Of a stretch of 64,000 nt of DNA, positions 19,134 through 26,159 are shown piece by piece. The translations under genes were made by a program, and so were the position numbers. Each line of letters begins with the position of its first letter. The first letter of the stretch is position 1. Origin of the DNA: Azospirillum halopraeferens DSM 3675 (lineage in GTDB: Bacteria > Pseudomonadota > Alphaproteobacteria > Azospirillales > Azospirillaceae); NCBI RefSeq assembly GCF_000429625.1, contig NZ_AUCF01000013.1, forward strand, positions 124,001-188,000, in the 5' to 3' direction. The notes below the pieces were generated by a model that was not told where the DNA came from, did no database searches, and worked only from the letters and a program-made list of their open reading frames with translations.

Positions 19134-19553
19134 TCAATCGTCGCGCTGGGTGCGTTCCATGCGCTCGTGACGCTCCTGCGCCTCGAGGCTGAGGGTGGCG
19201 ATGGGGCGGGCGTCGAGGCGGCGAACGCCGATCGGCTCCCCCGTTTCCTCGCAATAGCCGTAGGTGCCGTCCGAAATGCGTTCCAGCGCCGCGTCGATCT
19301 TGGCGATCAGCTTGCGCTCCCGGTCGCGGGTGCGCAGTTCCAGCGCCCGGTCGGTTTCGGCGGAGGCACGATCGGCGATGTCCGGTTCCTGGATTCCGCC
19401 CTCCTGCAGGCTGTGCAGGGTCTCGTTCGACTCCGCCAGCAACTCCGCCCGCCACCGCAGCAGCTTCTGGCGGAAGTATTCCCGCATGGACGGATTCATG
19501 AACGGTTCGTCTTCCGACGGCTTGTAGTCCGGTGGCACGAGCGGCGAGGACAT
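19134..19553 (-). CDS. dksA: RNA polymerase-binding transcription factor DksA
   Basis: The 139-residue protein has the DksA coiled coil (FRQKLLRWRAELLAESNETL to IAKIDAALERISDGTYG) and a C-terminal segment YGYCEETGEPIGVRRLDARP. DksA enters the RNA polymerase secondary channel and, with ppGpp, adjusts rRNA and stress promoters. Of the four zinc-finger cysteines of the E. coli protein only one remains (YGYCEE); the rest are Thr, Ser and Ala, as is usual in many alphaproteobacterial DksA proteins, so the fold must be stable without zinc. ATG at 19553 is where homology begins. It is followed by a terminator near 18950. Confidence 0.93.
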   Translation of the reverse strand: MSSPLVPPDYKPSEDEPFMNPSMREYFRQKLLRWRAELLAESNETLHSLQEGGIQEPDIADRASAETDRALELRTRDRERKLIAKIDAALERISDGTYGYCEETGEPIGVRRLDARPIATLSLEAQERHERMERTQRDD

Positions 19554-19714
19554 CCGAGGGCTTCCAAACTCGATTAGGGTAATCAAAGCGGCGCGGAGTA
19601 TATGGACGGCGCGCCCCCGCTGCAACCCTGCGGATGAATGCTGCAATGCGCAAAAAAAGCCGGACAAGGGCCCGGCCCGTGACATTTGGATGATCCCGCG
19701 GTGACCGGCGGGGA

Positions 19715-20131
19715 TCAGGACTGCAGCTTAGCCAATTCAACCTGCGCGCGCAGGTCGATCTCGTCCAGGATCTCCGCCAGGCGCGGGTCGTCGACGTGGA
19801 CCTTGCGCGTCTGCACGATGCGGGACAGTTCCATCACCTTGTCCCGCGGCAGCGCGCCGCCGAGGATGCCGAGACGGATCTCCTCCATCTTGTCCAGCAT
19901 CTCCTGGGCGCGCATCTTCCCGCGCGAGGCTCGGGCGGCCGCATCATCCACCTCCTGCACGGCCAGGATGCCGGCCACGCCGTGAACCGATGCCGTGGGG
20001 GACACGCCCTGGGAGGGCGCGGTCTCGGCGGTCAGCTGCTTGGCGAAGGACGCGCCTCCGGTCCCCTCGGACCGGCCGGTGCGCCGGACCTGGGAGCTGC
20101 CGCGAAGATTGCCGGGGCCTTCGACTTTCAT
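19715..20131 (-). CDS. fliX: Flagellar assembly regulator FliX
   Basis: The 138-residue protein begins MKVEGPGNLRGSSQVRRTGR. It carries the FliX core with GGASFAKQLTAE, then RAQEMLDKMEEIRLGILGGA and VHVDDPRLAEILDEIDLRAQ and VELAKLQ. In Caulobacter, FliX acts with the sigma-54 activator FlbD to couple class II basal-body assembly to later flagellar gene transcription. It is divergent from flgI, as in Caulobacter, with a CtrA-like site and a sigma-54 promoter in the shared 234-bp region. The family match is clear. Confidence 0.92.
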   Translation of the reverse strand: MKVEGPGNLRGSSQVRRTGRSEGTGGASFAKQLTAETAPSQGVSPTASVHGVAGILAVQEVDDAAARASRGKMRAQEMLDKMEEIRLGILGGALPRDKVMELSRIVQTRKVHVDDPRLAEILDEIDLRAQVELAKLQS

Positions 20132-20182
20132 GGTTTGCGCAACCGAATCGCTGAAACACCGTACCGTAATGGTGGATAAACC

Positions 20183-20197
20183 TTAACATCCGGTCAA
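20183..20197. promoter_or_regulatory. CtrA-like site before fliX (one mismatch)
   Basis: TTAA-N7-TCAA on the plus strand, equal to TTGA-N7-TTAA on the minus strand. It lies 52 bp upstream of the fliX start and 170 bp upstream of flgI. The consensus is TTAA-N7-TTAA; one base differs. Confidence 0.35.
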
Positions 20198-20312
20198 GGC
20201 TTGCCGCAATCGGGCAAATTTTGCCGGGCGGGCAAGTCAAACCGGTCCGGAGCTGCCGGCGAATTCGCGGTAAACCCTCACCTTTTTCGGTGATTCACGG
20301 CTTCGGCGGGCT

Positions 20313-20329
20313 CTGGCACGGGGATCGCA
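20313..20329 (+). promoter_or_regulatory. Sigma-54 promoter of flgI
   Basis: TCTGGCACGGGGATCGCA contains the -24 element TGGCACG and -12 element TCGC with the exact GG-N10-GC spacing (GG at 20315-20316, GC at 20327-20328). It ends 37 bp before the flgI ATG, matching the expected position for a short leader. Confidence 0.8.
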
Positions 20330-20365
20330 TAGGACGGGTGACCGTTCGACAGGGACAGAACCGCC

Positions 20366-21511
20366 ATGATGACCCAAGCCACCGTCCGACTGCTGCGCAC
20401 CGTCCGCCGCGCCGCCTGCGCGCTGGGCCTGGCCGCGGCTCTGGCGCTGCCGCTTCCCGCCGCCGCCGCGTCCGCCCGCATCAAGGACATGGTGGACGTC
20501 GAGGGCGTGCGCGACAACATGCTGGTGGGGTATGGCCTGGTGGTCGGCCTGAACGGCACCGGCGACAGCCTCAACAACTCTCCCTTCACCGAGCAGAGCC
20601 TGACCGGCATGCTGGAGCGCATGGGCGTCAACGTGCGCGGTGCCAACCTGCGCACCAAGAACGTGGCGGCGGTCATGGTCACCTCCACCCTGCCGCCCTA
20701 CACCGCCCAGGGCACGCGCATCGACGTGACGGTCAGCGCCATGGGCGACGCCAAGAGCCTGCTGGGCGGCACCCTTCTGGTGACGCCGCTGATCGGCGCC
20801 GACGGCGAGGTCTATGCGGTGGCCCAGGGGCCGATCGCGGTGTCCGGCTTCTCCGCCCAGGGCCAGGGGGCCAGCGTGACGCGCGGCGTGCCGACCTCCG
20901 GCCGCATCGCCTCGGGCGCCCTGGTGGAGCGGGAGATCGAGTTCTCCCTGGCGGAACTGCCGGTTCTGCGCCTGTCCCTGCGCAATCCGGACTTCACCAC
21001 GGCGCAGCGGGTGGCCACGGCCATCAACATGCAGCTTCGCGGCAACCTGGCGCAGGCCACCGACCCGTCGTCGGTGCTGCTGACGGTGCCGGAGACGCGG
21101 CGCGGCGACGTGGTCGGCCTGGTCACCGAGATCGAGCAGCTCCGCGTCATCCCCGACCAGATTGCCCGCGTGGTGGTGGACGAGAAGTCCGGCGTCATCG
21201 TCATGGGCGAGAACGTGCGGATCTCCACCGTTGCCATCGCCCAGGGCAACCTGACGATCCGCGTCACCGAGACGCCGCAGGTCAGCCAGCCCGGCCCGTT
21301 CAGCGACGGCGAGACCGTGGTGGTGCCGCGCACCGACATCCAGGTGGACGAGCAGTCCGACCGCCGCCTGGCCGTCATGCAGTCCGGCGTCTCCCTGCAG
21401 GAGTTGGTACAGAGTTTGAATGCGCTTGGCGTGGGACCGCGCGACATGATCTCGATCCTCCAGTCGATCAAGGCCGCCGGTGCCCTGCAAGCCGCTATCG
21501 AGGTGATCTGA
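20366..21511 (+). CDS. flgI: Flagellar P-ring protein FlgI
   Basis: The 381-residue protein starts with a signal peptide ending near LPAAAASA. It has the family segments RIKDMVDVEGVRDNMLVGYG, LVVGLNGTGDSLNNSPFTEQ, LERMGVNVRGANLRTKNVAA and the C-terminal LVQSLNALGVGPRDMISILQ. FlgI forms the periplasmic P ring, the bushing around the rod in the peptidoglycan layer. Its TGA overlaps the ATG of the next gene by one base. A sigma-54 promoter lies 37 bp upstream. Length and motifs are normal. Confidence 0.98.
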   Translation: MMTQATVRLLRTVRRAACALGLAAALALPLPAAAASARIKDMVDVEGVRDNMLVGYGLVVGLNGTGDSLNNSPFTEQSLTGMLERMGVNVRGANLRTKNVAAVMVTSTLPPYTAQGTRIDVTVSAMGDAKSLLGGTLLVTPLIGADGEVYAVAQGPIAVSGFSAQGQGASVTRGVPTSGRIASGALVEREIEFSLAELPVLRLSLRNPDFTTAQRVATAINMQLRGNLAQATDPSSVLLTVPETRRGDVVGLVTEIEQLRVIPDQIARVVVDEKSGVIVMGENVRISTVAIAQGNLTIRVTETPQVSQPGPFSDGETVVVPRTDIQVDEQSDRRLAVMQSGVSLQELVQSLNALGVGPRDMISILQSIKAAGALQAAIEVI

Positions 21512-21891
21512 TGGACGCCGCCCTTTCCCTTCCCGCGCTGCCCGCCCCCCGTCTGCCGCCGCTGGTGGAGCGGCTGCGCCACGGCGGTTCCCCGCGCGAC
21601 GCCGCGGCCGCGGCCGCCGACGAGGGCCGGGTGGACCCGGCGGTGCAAGCCAAGCTGCGCCGCTCCGCCAGCGAGTTCGAGGCGATGTTCATCGGCCAGA
21701 TGCTGACCCCGCTGTTCGACAGCCTGCCCGTGGACGACCAGTTCGGCGGCGGCAAGGGGGAGGAGATGTTCCGCGGACTGCTGGTCCAGGAATACGGCAA
21801 GCAGATCATGGCCCGCGGTGGCTTCGGCCTCGCCGACCAGGTCTATCGTGAACTTCTGCGCGCCCAGGAGGCCAGCCATGGACAAGGTTGA
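21511..21891 (+). CDS. flgJ: Rod-binding protein, FlgJ N-terminal domain only
   Basis: The 126-residue protein matches the rod-binding half of FlgJ: KLRRSASEFEAMFIGQMLTP, then GGGKGEEMFRGLLVQEYGKQ and ARGGFGLADQVYREL. The muramidase half found in gammaproteobacterial FlgJ is absent, as in most alphaproteobacteria, so wall cutting for rod passage must come from a separate enzyme. It is translationally linked to flgI (TGATG) and overlaps the next gene by 14 bases. Confidence 0.9.
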   Translation: MDAALSLPALPAPRLPPLVERLRHGGSPRDAAAAAADEGRVDPAVQAKLRRSASEFEAMFIGQMLTPLFDSLPVDDQFGGGKGEEMFRGLLVQEYGKQIMARGGFGLADQVYRELLRAQEASHGQG

Positions 21892-22420
21892 TGTGCGCTT
21901 TCCGACGGCCAAACGGGCCGCCAAATCCGACGGTCCGGCGCTGCCGCGCACGACGGCCGAACGCGCCGAGGCGCTGGCCGGCCTGATGGAGCGGCTGTCC
22001 GCCCATCTGGACCGGGAAACCGCCGCCGTGCAGGGGCGTCTGTCCACCGCCGACCTCTACGCGCTGGCCCGCGACAAGCAGCCGATGGTGCTGGTCTACG
22101 AGGAGGTGGCGCGCCTGCTGCGCCTCGACCCCGACGGCATGCGGGCCCTGCCGCCCGAACTGAAGCAGCGTCTGGGGGATGCGACCCGCGCCCTGACCGC
22201 CAGCGCCCGGAGCAACGCCGAAGCCCTGGAGGTGAACAACGCCGCCCAGCAGCTTCTGGTGGACACCATGGTGGCCGCGGTCAACCGCGCCCGCCAGGTG
22301 CAGCCGGGCGTGGCCTACGGTCCCGCCGGTCCGGTCAAGGGCTATGGCCCGATCGCCCGCGGCTACGGGCCGCCGGCCCACGGCCCCGGCACCGCCGCGA
22401 CGCTGAACACCCGCCTTTGA
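21878..22420 (+). CDS. FlgN-like flagellar export chaperone
   Basis: This 180-residue, mostly helical protein starts at ATG 21878, inside the end of the rod-binding gene. The helical core (RAEALAGLMERLSAHLDRET, YALARDKQPMVLVYEEVARL and LTASARSNAEALEVNNAAQQ) resembles FlgN, which keeps hook-filament junction proteins FlgK/FlgL unfolded before export. The Gly/Pro/Tyr-rich tail (PGVAYGPAGPVKGYGPIARG) is not typical of FlgN. The assignment rests on position after flgJ and the helical pattern, so it is moderate. A terminator follows about 40 bp after the stop. Confidence 0.65.
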   Translation: MDKVDVRFPTAKRAAKSDGPALPRTTAERAEALAGLMERLSAHLDRETAAVQGRLSTADLYALARDKQPMVLVYEEVARLLRLDPDGMRALPPELKQRLGDATRALTASARSNAEALEVNNAAQQLLVDTMVAAVNRARQVQPGVAYGPAGPVKGYGPIARGYGPPAHGPGTAATLNTRL

Positions 22421-22456
22421 TCCTTCGTCGGTTTCCGCACCTGCCATCCGAAACTC

Positions 22457-22485
22457 CGGGCCGCCTCGTGCGGCCCGCTTCTTTT
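22457..22485 (+). terminator. Rho-independent terminator after flgI-flgJ-flgN
   Basis: The stem CGGGCCGC/GCGGCCCG with loop CTCGT is followed by CTTCTTTTGC. It is placed 37 bp after the FlgN-like stop and separates that operon from fliK. Confidence 0.8.
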
Positions 22486-22613
22486 GCGGACCACCGGCAA
22501 GAACGCCCGGGACCACCCGGCCAAAATTGCCGCCCGCCGGCCGCTTTTTCCCGCCGGAACCGCGCGGCGCGCGGGCGGGTGGGCGGCGGAGGGCCGAACC
22601 GGGCCGAGGGCGG

Positions 22614-22630
22614 TTGGCCCGCCTCTTGCT
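22614..22630 (+). promoter_or_regulatory. Sigma-54 promoter of fliK
   Basis: TTGGCCCGCCTCTTGCT matches the consensus YTGGCACG-N4-TTGCW with exact GG-N10-GC spacing (GG 22616-22617, GC 22628-22629). It lies 38 bp before the fliK ATG. Confidence 0.8.
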
Positions 22631-22667
22631 TCAGTTGTTGGCGGTCACCCAGTCAGGAATGCGTCCC

Positions 22668-24428
22668 ATGGATATCCGGTCGATCCTTTCGTCCTCCCTG
22701 CCCGACGCCGTTGCCCCGGCCGCTCCGGCCACGGTGCGGGACGACGCGTTCGCCACGATGATGGACCGCCTGATCAAGGAGGCTGCCGACCGCCGGCGCG
22801 AGGCCGCCCGCACCGACGCGCGCGATCCGCTGCGCCCCGGCGCGGACAAGCCGCTGCTGCGCCCGGTCGCCGACCGCCCCGAACCGCCGCCCCGCGCCGA
22901 AGCGCCGGCCCGCCCCGCCGCGGAGCCGCGGCGCCCCGAGCGCGCCGCCGAGCGCACCTCCGACCGGCCGGCCGACCGACCGGCCGCCGCGAAGGACGGG
23001 GCCGCTCCCCGCGACCCGGCGTCCGGCCCTGCCGCCGCGGGCCAAACCGACACCCGCACCGCCCCGGCCGCGAAGGCCGACGGCGCCGCCGCCGCCAAGG
23101 CCGCGACGGAGTCGACCCCCGCGACGACCGCCACGCCCGCCCCCTCGACCGCCCCGACCGGCGACGCCGCCGCGGCGGCCGGCGAGGGGACCACCGACGG
23201 TCAGGCGCAGGCGCAGCCCGATCCCGGCGAAGGCGAGGGCGAGAGCACCGCCGGCGACGGCGAAACGGACGCCCTGCCGGTCGTCGAGATCGCGGCGGCG
23301 ACCGAAGAGCCGCTGCCCGAAGAGACGGACCCCGCCACCGTCCCGACCCTCCCCCGGCCGGAGGCCGCCGGCGCCCCGCCGCCGGCAGAGCCCACGGAGC
23401 CCGTGGAGGATGACGCCGCCGCCGTCGCCGCTGTGCAGGCCGCGGCCCCCGTCGCCCCGCCGGCGCCGGAGGAGGACTCGGACGCCGCCGCCGCGGACCG
23501 CGTCCGCGCGGCGTCCGGCGACCCGGCCGCGGCCGCGGCGGCTGTCGCCGGCCGCGACCTGCCGGCCGGCGAAACTCCGGCCGACGCCCCGGCGGATGAT
23601 GACGAGCCCGGCCTGCGCGCCATGGCCGGCGTGCCCTCCGACGACGCGGCAAGCCGCGGCGCGGAGCGGGCGTCGGGCCAGGGCGCCGACTCCGGCAGCG
23701 ACGGCCGCGGTCAGCCCCGCGATCAGGGTCAGCCGCAGACGCCCGTCGCGGATGACGCGGAGTCGCGAGCCGCCGTTGCCGCCGCCAAGGCGGCCGTCGA
23801 GGCGATGAAGCCGGCGGCGGAGGCCGTGGCCCCGCCACGCGACGCGGACCCGGCGGCGCTGCGGGCCGCGGCGGCGGGCGACGCCCTCGCCGGCGATCCC
23901 GCCCAGAACCCGTTGACCGGGCTCGACGGGCTGCGCGGCCTGAACGGCGCCGACCCGACGGCCTCGCTGGCCCATCTGCGCGCCACCCGCGCCCACCCGC
24001 ACCTTCCCATGGGCGTGCCCGACCAGGTATCGATGCACATCCAGAAGAACGTGAAGGACGGCGTCGACCAATTCACCATCAACCTTCGGCCCGACGAGCT
24101 GGGCCGCATCGAGATCAAGCTGGAGTTCGGGCAGGATGGCCGCGTCCACGCGATCGTCGCCGCCGACCGGGCTCAGACCCTCGAGCTGCTGATGCGCGAC
24201 TCCCGCGCCCTGGAGCGGGCGCTCCAGGAGGCCGGGCTGAAGGCCGACTCGAACAGCCTCAGCTTCAACCTGCGCGGTGAGGGCGGCCGCGACGGCAGCG
24301 ACGGTGACGGCCGCGGCGGCAAGGGCCGGCGCGGTCGCAACGGCGGCGACGGGCCGGACGGGCCGGAGCACGCCGCCCCCCACTACTCCCTGACCCTGGC
24401 CCCCGGACGGGTCGATTTCCGCGTCTGA
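22668..24428 (+). CDS. fliK: Flagellar hook-length control protein FliK
   Basis: The 586-residue protein has a very long, low-complexity Ala/Pro/Asp/Glu/Arg-rich region (about 20-430), which acts as the flexible ruler. The conserved FliK C-terminal domain is about 445-560: HIQKNVKDGVDQFTINLRP, DELGRIEIKLEFGQDGRVHA and LMRDSRALERALQEAGL. FliK measures hook length and switches export specificity at FlhB. ATG at 22668 is set by an AGGAA element and by the sigma-54 promoter 38 bp upstream. The tail has a Gly/Arg/Asp-rich stretch before the final DFRV. Confidence 0.93.
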   Translation: MDIRSILSSSLPDAVAPAAPATVRDDAFATMMDRLIKEAADRRREAARTDARDPLRPGADKPLLRPVADRPEPPPRAEAPARPAAEPRRPERAAERTSDRPADRPAAAKDGAAPRDPASGPAAAGQTDTRTAPAAKADGAAAAKAATESTPATTATPAPSTAPTGDAAAAAGEGTTDGQAQAQPDPGEGEGESTAGDGETDALPVVEIAAATEEPLPEETDPATVPTLPRPEAAGAPPPAEPTEPVEDDAAAVAAVQAAAPVAPPAPEEDSDAAAADRVRAASGDPAAAAAAVAGRDLPAGETPADAPADDDEPGLRAMAGVPSDDAASRGAERASGQGADSGSDGRGQPRDQGQPQTPVADDAESRAAVAAAKAAVEAMKPAAEAVAPPRDADPAALRAAAAGDALAGDPAQNPLTGLDGLRGLNGADPTASLAHLRATRAHPHLPMGVPDQVSMHIQKNVKDGVDQFTINLRPDELGRIEIKLEFGQDGRVHAIVAADRAQTLELLMRDSRALERALQEAGLKADSNSLSFNLRGEGGRDGSDGDGRGGKGRRGRNGGDGPDGPEHAAPHYSLTLAPGRVDFRV

Positions 24429-24481
24429 TCAACGACCCCGACCCCCGAACCGGCACCCCCCGTGCGATAAGGACCCGGACC

Positions 24482-25228
24482 ATGAGCGTCGATACCAACA
24501 ACGGCCTTTCCCAGTACGGCCTGACCCCCTACGGCACGGCCCGGCAGAACACCACCGGCGCGTCTAAGACCACCGACACCCGGACCGACGACGAGAAGAA
24601 GACCGACGTCGCGCTGAAGGGGCTGGGCGACAACTTCACGAGCTTCCTGCGCCTGCTGACCACGCAGATGCAGAACCAGGACCCGCTGAAGCCGATGGAC
24701 ACGAACGAGATGACCAACCAGCTCGTCCAGTTCGCCAACGTCGAGCAGAACATCGCGACCAACAGCCGCCTGGACAAGCTGATCAAGTCGCAGCAGACGG
24801 CGGCGACGGCCAGCAACCTGTCCTACCTGGGCCGGGTGGTGGAGTATGAGGGCGACGTCTTCCCCTACATCCAGGGAATGGAAAAGGCGGAGCTGAGCTA
24901 CGAACTGGACCGCGCGGCGGAGAAGGTCCGCATCGACATCCTCGATTCCAAGGGCCGCATCGTCCGCTCCATGCCCGGCGCCACCGACGCCGGGAAGCAG
25001 AACGACGTGGTCTGGGACTTCAAGGACGACCAGGGTATCGCCGTGCCGCCCGGCAATTATCGCATCAACGTGGCGCCGTCGGGCAAGTCCGCGGATGATC
25101 ACATCAAGGCCACAACGACCACCTACGGCTATGTGGCCGGTATCGACTATTCAAAGTCCGGCGAACCGATGCTCGCGGTGGCGCAGGACCTCCAGGTGCC
25201 CGTCTCCAGCATCAAGCGCATCCACTGA
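24482..25228 (+). CDS. flgD: Flagellar hook assembly/scaffold protein FlgD
   Basis: The 248-residue protein has the FlgD N-terminal signature FTSFLRLLTTQMQNQDPLKP, then MDTNEMTNQLVQFANVEQNI, followed by the tudor/Ig-like hook-cap domains (VVWDFKDDQGIAVPPGNYRI). FlgD caps the growing hook and is shed on completion. It follows fliK by 53 bp and is probably co-transcribed with it; a weaker GG-N10-GC element lies at 24452-24465. After its stop there are about 200 bp without a gene, containing an AT-rich regulatory stretch. Confidence 0.97.
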   Translation: MSVDTNNGLSQYGLTPYGTARQNTTGASKTTDTRTDDEKKTDVALKGLGDNFTSFLRLLTTQMQNQDPLKPMDTNEMTNQLVQFANVEQNIATNSRLDKLIKSQQTAATASNLSYLGRVVEYEGDVFPYIQGMEKAELSYELDRAAEKVRIDILDSKGRIVRSMPGATDAGKQNDVVWDFKDDQGIAVPPGNYRINVAPSGKSADDHIKATTTTYGYVAGIDYSKSGEPMLAVAQDLQVPVSSIKRIH

Positions 25229-25355
25229 GGGCCGGCAGCGGGACGCAAACCGGTTTTCCCGCCGCCCCGCCCCGCCGCCCCCGGAAACCGGCCGGCCGCG
25301 CGGCCATCCCAACCGGGATCGGGATATTTTATAGTTAAAGCATTAACCCTATCGA

Positions 25356-25370
25356 TTAGGTATTTTTTAA
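25356..25370. promoter_or_regulatory. CtrA-like site before sciP (one mismatch)
   Basis: TTAG-N7-TTAA in the only AT-rich stretch of this region, 60 bp before the sciP ATG. A nearby TTAACCC half-site lies at 25343-25349. In Caulobacter, sciP is directly activated by CtrA. Confidence 0.45.
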
Positions 25371-25429
25371 GCGGCCGCCCGTACACTCCTTTCCGTCGAA
25401 GACACTTGGAAGTGGTGGAGCGTCCGCGC

Positions 25430-25774
25430 ATGTCCTCTCACGATAAGGAGCTGAGCGACGATGGCTCCGGTGGAGCGTCGGTCGTCGGTCCGGTCGGTCG
25501 GCCCCTGACGGAGAACGACCTGCCCCCGCCGGACACCAAGCGCTGGGTCATGCGCCGCAAGGCGGAGGTGGTGGCGGGCGTGCGCTCCGGCCTCATCAGC
25601 CTTGAGGAGGCGTGCCGCCGCTACACCCTGTCGGTGGAAGAGTTCCTGTCCTGGCAGCGGCTGATCGACAGCCACGGTGTGCGCGGCCTGCGGGCGACGC
25701 GACTCCAGGACTACCGGCAGAACGAGCCGGCCCTGCCCCAGCGCCAGCGCGCGATGAGCGGCCCGGTCGGGTGA
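25430..25774 (+). CDS. sciP: CtrA inhibitor SciP (DUF1153)
   Basis: The 114-residue protein contains the DUF1153/SciP core: LPPPDTKRWVMRRKAEVVAG, LEEACRRYTLSVEEFLSWQR and GVRGLRATRLQDYRQ. This is a helix-turn-helix fold that in Caulobacter binds CtrA at promoters and blocks polymerase recruitment in early cell-cycle stages. ATG at 25430 has GTGGAG upstream; an in-frame TTG at 25406 would add eight residues. A CtrA-like site 60 bp upstream supports feedback between CtrA and SciP here too. Its place between flagellar genes fits its known flagellar targets. Confidence 0.93.
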   Translation: MSSHDKELSDDGSGGASVVGPVGRPLTENDLPPPDTKRWVMRRKAEVVAGVRSGLISLEEACRRYTLSVEEFLSWQRLIDSHGVRGLRATRLQDYRQNEPALPQRQRAMSGPVG

Positions 25775-25898
25775 CGGCGCTCCCCCGACTCCGGGGGACT
25801 GCGCGATTCGCGACCCGCGGCTGACGGATCGCAATGCCGATCGCGTCCGGGCGCGTAGGGTATCGGGAACCAACCCCTGTCGAAGGTGGAGCGTTCCC

Positions 25899-26072
25899 AT
25901 GGAATCGACCGGTGACACCCTGACCGCCCTGGTTCTGCTCGTCCTGGCCGTCGGCGCCATCGTCGGCAGCCTGCTGATCGACCCCGCGCTGACCGTGTGG
26001 CTTGTCGTTCTCCTCACCGCCATCAACGGCGCGATCCTGGTGAAGCTGACGCTGCTGTCCCGGAAGGAATGA
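25899..26072 (+). CDS. 57-residue two-helix membrane protein
   Basis: A short open frame from ATG 25899, with GGTGGAG nine bases upstream, encodes MESTGDTLTALVLLVLAVGA and then two hydrophobic segments (about 8-30 and 34-50), ending KLTLLSRKE. The good ribosome site, codon use like the neighbours and two clean membrane segments argue that it is real. No family is recognised. It lies alone between sciP and the serralysin-like gene. Confidence 0.55.
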   Translation: MESTGDTLTALVLLVLAVGAIVGSLLIDPALTVWLVVLLTAINGAILVKLTLLSRKE

Positions 26073-26159
26073 CGGCCGCGGCGGGACGGCGGTAAGGGAC
26101 GATAAAGCAGGGGACGGTTAAGGTACGCCCCGGTTCCGCGTCCGAATCCCGGGGGTTTC

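Noticed and set aside
20214..20228. CGGGCAAATTTTGCC as a sigma-54 promoter upstream of flgI.
   Set aside because: Only 8-9 bases separate GG and GC, and a correct promoter exists at 20313-20329.
24450..24466. CGGCACCCCCCGTGCGA before flgD as a sigma-54 promoter.
   Set aside because: The spacing is right, but the -12 element lacks TTGC and the gene follows fliK by 53 bp. I kept it only as a remark.
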